A stretch of DNA of 64,000 bases, from positions 1,674,001 to 1,738,000 of the forward strand of contig CM054115.1 of the NCBI GenBank assembly GCA_028673005.1, given 5' to 3'. Positions 11,241 to 22,039 of the stretch are shown piece after piece; position 1 is the stretch's first letter, and every line of letters begins with the position of its first letter. This DNA is from Tanypteryx hageni (lineage: Eukaryota > Arthropoda > Insecta > Odonata > Petaluridae). The translations under genes were made by a program, and so were the position numbers. Under the pieces are notes generated by a model. It saw only the letters and a list, made by a program, of their open reading frames with translations, did no database searches and was not told where the DNA came from.

Positions 11241-11417
11241 AAAAACCATACATACTAATGAATCTTAAAAATGATCATACAAAAATACCAAAAAAATTAA
11301 ATTTGCAAGGAAATAGAACAAAAAAGTTAACAAGTTGATTAAAAAACTGACAAAACATCAGCAACAAGGATTGGGTCCGAGAAAGAATGGACACATTTCA
11401 AACATTTTTTCCTTTAT

Positions 11418-11820
11418 GTGGAAAACGCCACCACCAGTTTCTGCTACATTGATATGCTGGAATTGTACGCACATCCACAAATTCAGGAAATGAATCCATT
11501 GGCAAGAATGCTACAAGACGGAGGAAGCACCACCATATTGGGGTTTAACCATTCGACAATTTTGGCACACAATGTTCCTGGAAGATGTATCAGAAGAGGC
11601 CTGTTGGATAGCCTCCAAGATGGCCAGAATTAACAACCATGAACTTCTTCCTCTGGGGGTACATGAAACACACTGCGCACGAGTCACTTATTTACAAGAT
11701 TTGAAAGACCGCATCGTCCAGGCTGTGGAAGGAATCCCACCTGAAATGTTTGACAATTCTTTCTGGGTCTTTGAATACTGGGTAGGCATTGCGCGAGCAA
11801 CAAGGGAAGCACAGGTTTAA
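11418..11820 (+). pseudogene. Mariner-like transposase, C-terminal half
   Basis: Degenerate DDE transposase of the Tc1/mariner superfamily. In one frame the block LQDGGSTTILGF...HNVPGRCIRRG corresponds to the usual QDGAPPH...FPGRWIGRG, with the second catalytic Asp in the QDG motif. After a frameshift, WPP/DLTPLDFFLWG is corrupted to MARINNHELLPLGVH, followed by a well-preserved C terminus (YLQDLKDRIVQAVEGIPPEM and YWVGIARATREAQV). The third catalytic residue region is damaged. The original protein would be about 350 residues; only about 135 remain. The frame ends at TAA 11818-11820. Confidence 0.75.
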
Positions 11821-12544
11821 GTGCATTAAAACGAGAAAAAGTGGAGAAAAAACTTTTTGAGTTTCTGTTTCATGTGATGAAAGCTGTACTCTTCTATCTT
11901 TTTCATCCAAAAAGGTGCCATTCACACTTTGAAACATCCCGTAGGGACATCTACTTCAAATAATCAACGTTCTACGTTATTTTATCCATGGAATATACAG
12001 TCCACTGCAAAGGTGATCACTATAAAACCACTGAAGAGACAGCCACATTTATTCTAGCTGCAAAGATAACTATTTTCCTCCCAAGCTCTGCCATTTTCCT
12101 TGAACTTCAGCATTCTGATCACTTCACAAAGTCATCCAGTTCATCATAGATTACAAGCAGAGGAGTAGACAAGCGGCTTCCGATCTTTAATTGGAAAACC
12201 TGTAAGGGAAAGCAGAAAATGTCTATTTTTAACCATTTATTAGTGCAATTGCACATCAAATACGATGGGTCTGCGTGAATGAAGTATTAATTTAAAATTT
12301 AAATAAAGACTAATGAAACCAACTTTTGAATGCACTAAAAGTAAGCAATAACCATAAAATTCACATAATTGAGTGTTCCAGCGAGTAAAAATAGTTCTGG
12401 GCAAATAGAAATTGTATGACAAAGAAATAAATTACGCCATACAATTCTTACCCCTACCAAAAATAAAAATTCTGGTCGCAAGGTGCACATCCTCATGCTC
12501 CTATTAACAAGTGTACCAAGTTTTTAGTCTCAAATTTTCTTGGT
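11821..12544. other. No feature recognised
   Basis: AT-rich sequence with no supportable gene or repeat. It may include the 3' flank of the mariner-like element. Confidence 0.3.
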
Positions 12545-13084
12545 TTTTTCTTCTTGGAAAAATTTAATAACTGTACAAAGAACAGACCAACTCATACCAT
12601 AGCCTTCCGATATTGGATATAGCCACGAAGCTCCAACGATTAAGAAAATAAAAAGAAGCATTACTATGACATAACTAAGCATTGAGTGTTTACAAAAATT
12701 GCACACATGGGATGTGACAGCAGAAGCTAAAAAATATAATTTTAAAAATATCTCAAAAAATCTATCATATGGGAAAATGTTCCAAACAAAGGTAGTACAA
12801 AATAAAATTACCTACAACTTTTACTCAAATGACTTATTTCATCAATCAAGTATTAAAGCAAATATTTCAAAAAATCTGATGTGGCCATCATACGACTTTC
12901 TCTATACCTGTGATAATTTTAAAAATTACTAATACGTTATATGATAATAAATATTTTAAGAAACTGCAAGAATAATTCAAAGACCCTACAAAGAACAGAC
13001 ATGAACTCATACCATAGCCTTCCGATAACGGATATAGCCAGGAAGCTCCGACAATTAAGAAAATCCAAAGAATCGTAACTATAA
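12545..13084 (-). repeat. Repeated exon-like module (two copies)
   Basis: Two copies, about 12545-12680 and 12960-13084, with a third at 61205-61465. On the minus strand they share an open frame reading IFLIVGASWLYPISEGYG, a hydrophobic segment, followed at the same place by G/GTATGAGTT, which fits a 5' splice-donor consensus in two copies. No protein family was recognised. It could be a captured exon spread inside a repeat, or a coincidence of a repeat's sequence. Confidence 0.45.
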
Positions 13085-13155
13085 GTGGTGGTCCTGATGT
13101 AGCGGTTATCATTGAAGCCTAGGGATGGGAAAGTCAAGGGTTGGACCCTGCGTGA
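13085..13155 (+). repeat. tRNA-derived sequence, left edge
   Basis: Matches 15342-15418 in reverse orientation. The A-box region reads TGATGTAGCGG and the B-box region is degraded (GGGTTGGACCC). Probably a decayed tRNA-derived promoter rather than a gene. Confidence 0.5.
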
Positions 13156-14086
13156 AGTTGTGCCGGTGCTGTGGTTGCTGCAATTTGACCTTGATCTATT
13201 TTCAAGTCTCCTCTGACCCCTACCGAGTATATTTGTACAATGTAGCATCGTAACATGAATGTCCAATTCACTTACAATGTAGCAATTATAAAAATATGCG
13301 CTGAAACACGCATCATGAAACGCGTCGATACGCAGTTATTTTTTAAAGATACAAGTATTCGAATATAGTACGAATGCAACAAGTACTGGAATGCGAATTT
13401 CAAAGGTACATATTGAGGAAAAAAACATCGCACTATATTTGGGTCAATACGGTACCTCACCATTTTTTTCTATTTTCTTCCGCTTTATTTTTTTCTACAA
13501 ATGTGCAAAGCGTGATGATTTTAATTCTTTTAACAGTTTTTTAATTTTAATTAGCTTTTAATGTATATTCAGATTTCTCTATAGAAACGGTTTTCCTCCC
13601 TTTCTCATGCCTTTTCTCCGCACTTCTCATTACCTCAAATGAAAAATTATTCTGCCAAAAGCTGATGTACACAAAACATTTGCTTCAAAATTTCCACGTC
13701 TCAAGTTCAAAACTACTGCTGACTACACTATCTCTGCATAGCGTCGGTTGGAGGACGTTTTAACATATCGTAGAGCGTCTTTCCTATGTGACGATAAACA
13801 CAATACCGCAGCAGAGTTTTTCCTCCTCCTTAGTTTCCTAGCCGCCATAAATATCCTTCTCACCCCCGAATGCTAGGCACAGTGACTGCTGCGATGCTCC
13901 GTTTCCAAGAGCAAAGCATGAAGTGATTCTGAATTTTGAACCAAAGTTAATAATAAATACTGATCAAACAAGCTGCGAATACAGGACATCAATCAGACAC
14001 ACGCCCTCTCATTGAGGCGAAAAATCTACTGAATTGTGCCAATTAAATAAAATGACTCATTCATACACAGCACAGTATAGTGTTAC

Positions 14087-14690
14087 ATACAGCAGAGAAC
14101 TGTTGCCAAAAGTATTTATTTGTCTTCAGGAAGTATCGGGATGGTTTGGGCCAAGAGTGCGAGTCGAATGCATTTGGATGAAATTTTGCGACCATATGTG
14201 AACAATCAAAAGTTCCTTTTATTTATAGATTCTTGGGCTGGACAGATGAATCAGGCTCTTTATGATGAGCGGTTTATGAATGACGAAAATGGGCCTACTT
14301 GCACTATCAAGGTGATAACGCCAAAATGCACCCCTATATGCCAACCTCTTGATGTTTACTTTTATAGACAAGTTAAACTGTTTATTTCGCGCATTCAGAA
14401 TGCTACATTTCTTTTACAAGAGAAACGGGACTTTACGAATCGAATGGATATGATAAAAATTCATGCATTAATTCTATCACAATTATCTGCTCCGGTATTT
14501 AAACCGATGTTAAAATATGCATGGTTTGCCTCCAAACTGTCTAATGAGGGAGATTTTCCTTAATGTAAAGCAAGCCGTATTTCCACAAGAAATATTGAAA
14601 TCGAAGTGCAGTTGTGGAGAGGAAGGTTTCGCCTGTTGTTCGTGGTGCAGAAAAATATTTTGTTTCCCTTGCCTTTATGATAATTAACAT
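14087..14690 (+). pseudogene. DDE transposase remnant, pogo/Tc1-mariner-like
   Basis: Three frames join up. 14100-14165 gives LPKVFICLQEVSGWFGPRV. The main frame (14120-14563) carries FLLFIDSWAGQMN, with a catalytic Asp, and CTPICQPLDVYFYRQVK, where QPLDV is the typical block around the second Asp of DDE_1 transposases. After a frameshift near 14560 the sequence continues FLNVKQAVFPQEILKSKCSC and then CCSWCRKIFCFPCLYDN to a stop at about 14688, a Cys-rich tail (CxC, CCxxC, CxxC) that looks like a zinc finger. The N-terminal DNA-binding half is missing. It lies between the inverted arms, so it is probably the element's own transposase. Confidence 0.65.
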
Positions 14691-15341
14691 CCTAAAGATT
14701 GAGAGTTAATGCCAAACAAATAAGAAAATAGATAAGAGAGAAAATGTGAAATAAAAATATTAAAATACTGATAAAATGTTGTTTATTTTTGACAACCTAA
14801 ATCCAAAACCTTGGAGAAGCGGCGGGAAGAACAGGAGTCATGAAATTTCCGAAAAACCGTTAGGTGCACATGTGGTGGAACGGGTGAAAGGGTAGGTATT
14901 ATTGTTTGAAGATGCGTCAACTGCAGCAGTCACTGTGCCTAGCATTCGGGGGTGAGAAGGATATTTATGGTGGCTAGGAAACTAAGGAGGATGAAAAACT
15001 CGGCAGCGGTATTATGTTTATCATCACATAGGAAAGACGCACTAAGATACCTTAAAGCGTCCCCCAACCGACACTACGCAGAGATGGTGTAGTCAGCAGT
15101 AATTTTGTACGGAAAGTTTGAAGCAAATGTTTTGTGTAGGTCAGCTTTTGGCAGAACAATTTTTCATTTGAGGTAATGAGAAATGCAGAGAAAAAGCATG
15201 AGAAAGGGAGAAACCTTTCTATAGAAAAATCGGAATATTCATTAAAAGCGTATTAAAATTTAAAAAACTGTTAAAGGAATTAAAATCATCGCGCTTTGCA
15301 CGTTTGTAGAAAAAATAAAGTGGAAGAAAAAAGAAAAAAAA

Positions 15342-15418
15342 TGGTGTGATCGGGATTTGAACCCTTGACCTTCCCATCCCTAGGCTTCAACGATAACCAC
15401 TACACCAGGACCACCACA
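15342..15418 (-). repeat. tRNA-derived sequence, right edge
   Basis: On the minus strand: A-box-like TGGTGTAGTGG, B box GGTTCAAATCC, and a CACACCA end followed by a T run, all in the order of a tRNA gene. The acceptor stem pairs only partly, so it is more likely a tRNA pseudogene or SINE head. Confidence 0.55.
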
Positions 15419-15661
15419 TGGATTATATAGTTATACATTTTGTAGTTATTTGCACCGCAAATTTTCAAATGCAATTTCTGCAAAATCTACCGGAAGTATT
15501 CGCCCATATGGAGGGTAAATCATGAATGTTGACCTGAGGATTAGCCGACTACCTAATTTCACCAAAATCTCAGGTGCACTTATTGAATGTTTCCCTCGTA
15601 AGACGTAAGCATAAAGTGTTTACAGAAGTTACCGCCAGATGACAGCAAAATAAAATACATA
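15419..15661. other. Flank between inverted-arm element and Helitron-like element
   Basis: The segment around 15612-15645 (GTGTTTACAGAAGTTACCGCCAGAT) resembles 61440-61465 and 12685-12700, so it is likely the remaining half of the exon-like repeat into which the inverted-arm element inserted. Confidence 0.4.
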
Positions 15662-16707
15662 TCATATAAATAAAAGTAAATGCGTGTCTGTTTGTTTGTT
15701 AACACTAACTCCAAAACCAAGAGACCTAGAAAGCTGAAACTTGGCATGTGTACTTAGGAAAACCAGTGTGTATACACCTCGGGCTTACATTTTAACTTTT
15801 TCATTTAAGAGGTTGTTTTTACCCCATAAGAAAGGCATGGGAAAGTAAATTCAATCAGTGCAGGAATTTATAAAATTGCATTTTAAAATAATTTAAATTG
15901 AGACACGAACTCTGGACTTGAACAGTTCTACGCAAAAAGAATAAGTTTTATTATTTTTGAAAGCAAAATTTGAATACGTATTGAATTAGCGTAATTATTA
16001 ATTTTTATCGTGGAAAAAGGGAGTATTTTATGGTTTTCAACAATGGGAAATGTTAATTGCCATGGTTGCGAGCTTAATGCTTTTCAATGGGAACAGATAC
16101 ATGGAATGTTACGATCGCGTCTAATTTATGCTATTAAAGGGAATCAATGACATCATAATGAATTATTCGATTTGTATTTTATAACAATTGCTATTCGAAT
16201 GAGTAATTCTCCGACTGTAATTTCCTAGCAAAAGAAAAAAAAATTAAATTTGTAATATTAATAGAATGTTTGCATTGTCGTTACACTCTTTATAGAAACA
16301 CGACATTATCGTAATTTAAAATGATGCTCATATACTTTCCTTTAAGCACAGCTGAAAAAGAGTTTTCGTGTTTCACTGTTTTATTAATTAGTATTTAGTT
16401 TTAAGGACTAAAATCGAATATATATAGTTGTTTGTTTTTAACAGTTTGGTTGATTGGTTCGTATTCACATGTTTCTTTGACGTAACAACAGGTAAATCTT
16501 ACACGGGTCAAGTTGCACATCTTGATTTGATTTTATTTTGCACGAGAAAGGTAGTAAATCCTAAAGCTCTATACTAATAAACATTACAGATGTTTAAAAA
16601 AATAATTGCCATAAGCACAATAAAATAAATTAATATTCATGTTATTTTAATTAGGTCATTTTTACACTGCTCTGAGTCCCGGGCAATGCCAGGTAACCTA
16701 TCGCTAG
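15662..16707 (+). mobile_element. Helitron-like non-autonomous element
   Basis: The 5' end is TCATATAAATAAAAGTAAAT following an A at 15661; the 3' end is a GC-rich imperfect hairpin (CCCGGGCAATGCCAGG, 16677-16692) followed by CGCTAG ending at 16707, then a T. Insertion between A and T, a TC start and a hairpin plus CTAG end are the Helitron signature. The 5' part (TGTCTGTTTGTTTG ... GAAACTTGGCATGTGTA) is a phrase common at the ends of arthropod Helitron-like repeats. No Rep/helicase frame is present over 1,046 bp. Confidence 0.6.
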
Positions 16708-16800
16708 TACATATCTCTTAAAAAACACATTTAGAGAAAAAGTTTCAAACAAACGATGTACAGAGTAACATTATCTACAATATTTAAATTCAATGTTATT

Positions 16801-16813
16801 AAAAATGACAAAG
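16801..16813. repeat. Target-site duplication of LINE A, 3' side
   Basis: AAAAATGACAAAG here is identical to 22040-22052, the other side of LINE A. Confidence 0.9.
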
Positions 16814-16839
16814 TAGTAGTAGTAGAGTTGATTTCATAA

Positions 16840-16869
16840 GGTGTGTCGACAGCAAGGTCATTTCACACC
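16840..16869 (-). other. LINE A 3' terminal hairpin
   Basis: GGTGTG and CACACC at the ends of this 30-base stretch form a stem about 26 bases before the 3' end of the LINE. LINE B and fragment E carry a hairpin in the same place, which suggests it is the structure recognised by the element's own reverse transcriptase. Confidence 0.6.
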
Positions 16870-17073
16870 GTACTCAAATCAGTAATACAATTAAAGTTAT
16901 CATGTTCCCCTACTAATTGTGATAAAAATTAAAATAAAATTTTATACAGGTAATGTGTATAGAAAAAATGTAATGTAAAAAATTAGTTAAATGTATGGAA
17001 GCAATTTAGCTTCCCTGAGGAACTTGAAAACCACGTCTATCTTAACAGGGTCATCTTCCAGAACATCATTAAG

Positions 17074-18255
17074 CTAGCCTTGCATCGAAAGACTGTTTCG
17101 CATACCCTGGTAGTGGGTACATTCGGTCAGGATATGTCTTATAGTGAGACGGGAGTCACAATGGTCACGGTGTGGTACTTCCTTCTCCTGTGTGAACAGA
17201 TAACAGTGAGTAAGGGCACAGTGCCCTATCCTCAATCGGGTCAGCACTACTTCCTCCCGCCTACTATTCCTGACAGAGGAGGACCAAGAAGTCGTAACAG
17301 CCTTTATGTCCCGCAATTTGTTATTTTGCAAACCTAGCCATGAGTCCTGCCATTGTTTCACTATAAGTAACCTAAAAAAATTTCTTAGGTCTTCCGCTGT
17401 CGTGGGCCGCGAGTCTAGTTCTTGCTTGCAGAGGCCTTCCTTGGCAGCAGAGTCGGCCTTCTCATCCCCCTCGATTCCCACATGCCCTGGTACCCAAACA
17501 AAGAGTATGTTATTCCCCATGGCCTCTAACAGGGCAAGACGGGAGTGAATCAACTGGACCAGTGGATGATAAGAATCAAAGGAAAGGATTGTTTGCAATG
17601 CGCTCCTCGAGTCACTACATATCAAATACGACATGTTTCGTGACTCTATTTCATCCAAGGCAGTCTTGATAGCGTACAGTTCCGCTGTGTAAACACTACA
17701 CAGCGGGTGCAGCTTCACCACGGAGATGATATTTTGGGAAGATGTTACAACGCATGCACAGGCAGTGTCTGACTTGGAGCCATCCGTGTAAATGTGAGTG
17801 GCATCACGGTGCTTTTCCAAAATTTCCATAAATTGATGGAGATATACATTAGGATGTGTGCCTGATTTGTTGCAGCGAGACAAATCCATATTAATTTTTG
17901 GATAAGACATCTGCCATGGCGGGACTTTATTAAAACCAGCACGATGCACTTCGGGGAGCTGAATCCGGGCATCATCAATGAAATTTTTAAAACGAATTCC
18001 TATGGGTTTCGTCACCCTAGGTCTTCTATAAAATTATTCAATGAAACGGGGTCTGAACACAAGTTTAAAACAAGGGTGTGTCTTTTGGGATAAAATCTTA
18101 CTGGCATAGTTACACATTAAAATCATCCTCCGCATCTCAAGAGGCAGTTCTCCAGCATCACAGTAGATGCTGGGAATTGGACTGGTCCTGAAAGCACCAG
18201 TTGCCAACCTGAGGCCAGAGTTGTGAATGGTACTCAGTGGGCGGAGATAGGACAC
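17074..18255 (-). pseudogene. LINE A ORF2, C-terminal part with RNase H
   Basis: Two frames, 18255-18034 and 18015-17074, cover the region after the RT. The first contains the conserved linker GLRLATGAFRTSPIPS, also seen in LINE B. The second contains RNase H with its catalytic residues in order: IYTDGSK (Asp), AELYAIKTAL (Glu), CSDSRSAL (Asp) and GDEKADSAAKEG (Asp), plus FVWVPGHVGIEG. The C terminus has a Cys/His block (HYQG preceded by DHCDSRLTIRHIL) typical of these LINEs. A stop separates the block from YRALVRSKLDYGS upstream. Confidence 0.9.
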
Positions 18256-18450
18256 TCATGTAGCAGAATATATAAAAGACCCATAGTCGAGCTTTGAACG
18301 TACCAATGCCCTGTATAAGAGAAGCATCGATTAGCGGTCAGCACCCCATGACGAATTACACTAGTATTGCAGAATATTTAAAACTTTAAAACACCTATCT
18401 TTTAAAATGCCAATATGACTTCTCCAGTTCCACCTTTTGTCGAGTGTCAT

Positions 18451-19942
18451 TCAGAGGAACCGTACAGAATCCACCACCGGTAGGGTAATTTCACCAAGTG
18501 TAACAAAGGGATCAGGAAATAATCCCCGTCGTCTGTGGAAATGCATACACTTGGTCTTCTCTTCGGAGAAGCGGAAGCCAGTTTCGCCAGACCATTTATG
18601 GAGCCGATTCAGGGTCAGCTGAATTTGCCTTTCAGCCATCCTCAAATTCGATGACCTACAGAAGATTGCTAGGTCATCGACAAACAATGAGCCTATAACT
18701 GGTGGGTTAATGCAGTTTACAACGTCATTGATGGCTATTGCGAATAGCGTAACACTTAAAACGGAGCCCTGAGGAACACCATTTTCTTGGGTAAAAGACT
18801 GTGATAGGTGATTGCCCAAACGAACTCTAAAAGTATGCCCCGTTAAAAAGTTTTGGATAAAAATTGGTAGTCCACCTTTAAAACCCCAGGTCTTTAAGAG
18901 TGCGTAAAATCTTGTATCGCCAGGTATTGTCATACGCATTTTATATGTCAAAAAAGGCTCCTATGACATGCTGGCGTAGGAGAAAGGCCTCTTGGATAAA
19001 GCTGTCGATCCTGACCAAATGGTCCACTGTAGACCTGCTACATCGGAAACCACACTGGACATTTGAGAGAAGGTTACCGCTCTCAAGGCACCAAACTACA
19101 CGTCTGTTCACCATTCTCTCCATAAGTTTGCACAGGTAACTGGTCAAGGAGATTGGGCGATAGCTGGATGGCTGGCTCTTGTCCTTTCCCTGTTTAGGGA
19201 TAGGGACAATTGCCGATTCCCGCCAAGATTCAGGGAAAGCCCCCTCAGCCCAAAGCTGATTCAGGGTTTTCAGCAGATCCTGTTCAGCATCTATGAGCAG
19301 ATGTTTGAGGAAGTCATTGTGGATACTGTCCAAGCCAGAAAAAGAGTCCTTACCATCCCCAATCGCTGACTTCAACTCCCACAATGAATAAGGTTCATTG
19401 TAGGATGCTGGACTGCTGATATTGCCAAGGTTTAGTACAGTTCTTTCCATTCTCTCTTTCATTCGAATGAAAGAAAGCTCGTACTCGGCTGTGCTGCTAA
19501 CCTTGGCGCAATGGAGGCCTATCCCTTTGCAAATGGCTGCAGAAGATGTTATAAGTTGGACTCCAATTTCTAGCCCTGGCACGCTTGTAGGGTGATATTT
19601 GCCCGAGATTTTATTAACCCTATTCCAAACCTGTGCAACTGGAGTCCTGTGGTTAATGGAGGATACATACTTTATCCAAGAGGACCTTTTCGCATCCTTG
19701 ATTACCTGGCGAGCTTTCGCCCTCAGTCGTCGAAACGCCGCAAGATTTGTACATGTGGGGTATCTATTAAAAATTTGCAATGGCCGTTTGCGTTTCCGAA
19801 TGGCCACCGCACATTCCTCATTCCACCAGGGAACGGGAGTGTGGCGCGTCTTCCCAGATGACATTAGAATGCTAGTACTAGCAGCAATGAGTACAGCTGC
19901 CGTAAAAACCTCGACATTGCATATTCCACCTCGACTGGTCAA
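18451..19942 (-). pseudogene. LINE A ORF2, reverse transcriptase
   Basis: Frames 19942-18941 and 18951-18451 together encode the RT. N-terminal landmark VPWWNEECAVAIRKRKR, then SWRESAIVPIPKQGKDKSQP, SYRPISLTSYLCKLMERMV, FRCSRSTVDHLV and motif A (GAFFDI). A frameshift near 18945 interrupts motif A, then NGVPQGSVLSVTLFAIAIND (motif B) and SLFVDDLAIF (motif C with the catalytic DD). The fingers-palm order is complete, but the frameshift and a stop after motif C inactivate it. About 80-90 percent similar by eye to LINE C over the shared part, clearly different from LINE B. Confidence 0.9.
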
Positions 19943-19973
19943 AATTGAATTTAAAATTTGACTTAAAATCCGG

Positions 19974-20685
19974 CTAATGGGGTCTCTGTGTAACCCATGT
20001 TCTCGCTCGGATAGAGTAAACAGAAATGTTAGCCTTCTGCTGAATTAGGAGAGGGAAGTGGTCACTACCACAAAGATCATTATGCACAGACAATGTAAAT
20101 AGTGGTGCAATGGTGCTGCTACAAATAACTAAATCTATTGAGGAGTACTCCCCATTAAAAGCATTAAAACGTGTTTTTTCAGTCATTCAATAAAATCAGG
20201 TTAAAATCATTAAAAAGGTTTTCTAAAAGACGACCTCTGCCATTGTGGTCCGCCATCGTGTCCCCCCAGAGTGTGTTGTGTGCATTAAAGTCGCCCAGCA
20301 GCATGAATGGCCGTGGTAGCTGATTAATCAGGTCTTCAAGGTTCGCCCTGTTCACCTGAGCCCATTCCGGAAGGTATACGTTACATAACGTAATTACCTC
20401 CGGAGCTGCTACACTAACAGCCACAGCTTGGAAGGGCGTCCTAAGGTCCACCTGGGAGGTGTCAAGGGTCTCCCTGATGTACACGGCGACCCCCCCTTGG
20501 GCTCTGTTTCCACTAAGGTCGTCAACACGAAGAACATTAAAACCTTTCAATTTAACCTTGTCTGTTTCTTTAAAATGGGTCTCTTGTAATAAAATACAAG
20601 CAGGGTTAAAATCCTTTAATAAAATCGCCAGCTCCTCTCTGTGTGTATATAAACCATTGCAGTTCCACTGTATGAATAGGGGCAT
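19974..20685 (-). pseudogene. LINE A ORF2, AP endonuclease
   Basis: Starts at ATG 20685 with MPLFIQWNCNGLYTHREEL. Endonuclease landmarks in order: QWNCNG (Asn), LLQETHF (catalytic Glu), QGGVAVYIRET, LLGDFNAHNTLWG (catalytic Asp/Asn), then in the overlapping frame YSSIDLVICSSTI and GSDHFPLLI (catalytic Asp-His). A frameshift near 20182 splits the domain. It would nick the target DNA to prime reverse transcription. The start is chosen because it aligns with LINE B's ORF2 start. Confidence 0.9.
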
Positions 20686-20846
20686 AAAAATGTGGAATTA
20701 AAGTTTAAAACCCTCAATAGAATTGACGTTAACGTCTGACTAGATGATAGAATATTTGCATAAACTACAAAATATATAAAATTGTGATGAAGCTTAGTGC
20801 TTAAGCTTCGTCTTTCCCCTATTGTGTCTATTAAGGACAAAGGCCT

Positions 20847-21437
20847 TTAAGGTAGAGCAGTGTGCCCAAACTTTTGGCATTGGAAACAGCGCATAGGGTT
20901 TGGAATATATGGCCGAACTGCACATGCCTCATAACCAATCATGACCTTCTCTGGTAGCTTCTCGAGGGAGAACGTGAGGACCATAGAGGTAGTATTGACT
21001 ACTTCACCGTTTCTCTTTGTCGTCAATCTCCTGCAGTCAATGACCCCCTGAGAGGCCATCTCCCACATACACTCCTCGATTTCTATATATAGAAGGTCAT
21101 AGTTGGATATGACCCCTTGACAGGTGTTGAGGGTTTTATGGGTCTCAACAGTTAACGGCATGTCTCCCAGCATTGAGATGTTTAAAATTTTCCTGCTTTG
21201 GGTCTCGCTCATGGTGGTAATAAGAAGAGTACCATCCCTAAGTTTTTTAATGGATTCTAAAGATCCAGGCACCTGTATCGAAAAGGACTTATATATAAAG
21301 AAGGGAGACACTTTGGTAAAGGTCTCACCTTCGGTTGAACGCTTCATGGTCAAGTACTTTGTACATTTCTTTACATTATCTCCCCCATCCGAGTCCGGAC
21401 GGGATCTTTTTGGTGGTGGAGAAAGTTTTTCTGCCAT
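20847..21437 (-). pseudogene. LINE A ORF1, truncated at first zinc knuckle
   Basis: Begins MAEKLSPPPKRSRPDS and is collinear with LINE B ORF1 (FTKVSPFFIYKSFSI, DGTLLITTMSE, VETHKTLNTCQGVISNYDLL, LEKLPEKVMIGYEACAV). It reaches the first knuckle (CFQCQKFGHTA) and then stops (LP*), because the sequence switches at about 20862 to the last few ORF1 codons of the LINE D family (compare LNRHKRGKTKLKR at 63855-63905). Roughly 600 bp of ORF1 present in LINE B is therefore absent. The predicted nucleic-acid chaperone function would be lost. Confidence 0.9.
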
Positions 21438-22039
21438 CCAAAATAATTAGTATTCATCTCCTGGTCTCCCAACCCACCACAGAGCCACAAATGGGACGCC
21501 GCACCACAAACTGATGCGGACGCCAGGGCTAACCAGAGAGATATAGCACCTCTGACATGGTTGTCTGCTTCAGGTCATATCTCCAGTGCATGGGGTCTCC
21601 AAACCCATACAATTTTGACCCCCCTACACAGACCCCCACTGCCTTGGCACTCGCCAACTGAAACATCAAAACGTGACAGCAAGCCGATTAAATGGGTGTG
21701 GCTAGTACCAGACTCCCGTTTACACTGAATTAGAGGCTAAAGTGGTGTGTTGCTCCCTGTACCTATCTTGGGCATCCAAAAACCCAGACAGGATCCAGGA
21801 AGCTCAACCACCAGGTACCTCTTCTCCCCCTTACGGGTCTCCACGCACGGCAAACACGCGGGTGGATCAATAGCCAGATGACGTGGCTGGACTCAGACAG
21901 CAGATCCACATACCGTCTGGACGCTACCCAAAGCGAAAAATGTGTTTTTTAACGAGGTTGTCTCCTCGCCCATTGGTCGCCTCTTACGAGCAGCAGAGGG
22001 GCTGCGGGAGTATTCTCAATCCCCCTACCCGCAGGGGGA
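21438..22039 (-). promoter_or_regulatory. LINE A 5' UTR with conserved pseudoknot-like start
   Basis: About 600 bp, collinear with 40029-40628. At the extreme 5' end CTGCGGG pairs with CCCGCAG and AGGGG with CCCCT in an interleaved order; a following hairpin (GGTCG/CGACC in LINE B) has one substitution here (GCTCG). The presence at the very first bases of three copies suggests a functional RNA element or internal promoter. Confidence 0.6.

Larger units (their letters stand above)
13085..15418. mobile_element. DNA transposon with about 430-bp inverted arms and tRNA-like edges
   Basis: Left arm 13459-13893 and right arm 14925-15343 are inverted copies (for example GCTAGGCACAGTGACTGCTG against CAGTCACTGTGCCTAGC, and CACCATTTTTTTC at both outer ends). 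A tRNA-like sequence abuts the right arm (15342-15418, minus) and a diverged copy lies outside the left arm (13085-13155, plus) in mirror orientation, separated from it by about 300 bp that looks like a later insertion. Between the arms is a DDE transposase remnant. It sits inside a copy of the exon-like repeat family. Confidence 0.65.
16814..22039 (-). mobile_element. LINE A: full-span I-type LINE, mosaic
   Basis: A 5.2-kb non-LTR retrotransposon on the minus strand flanked by the perfect 13-bp duplication AAAAATGACAAAG. Order from 22039 downward: structured 5' UTR, ORF1 (CCHC), spacer, ORF2 (endonuclease, reverse transcriptase, RNase H), 3' hairpin and a short (CTA)n tail. The 5' UTR and ORF1 match LINE B closely, whereas the spacer matches LINE D and ORF2 matches LINE C, so the copy is chimeric with its junction near 20862. 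ORF2 with RNase H and ORF1 with three CCHC motifs suggest the I/LOA group of clades; the exact clade is inference. Confidence 0.9.

Noticed and set aside
13019..13130. Complete exon with acceptor CCCTAG/G and donor G/GTATGAGT
   Set aside because: The acceptor-like CCTAGG belongs to the tRNA-derived sequence at 13085-13155, as its copy at 15342-15418 shows. Only the donor side remains of interest.
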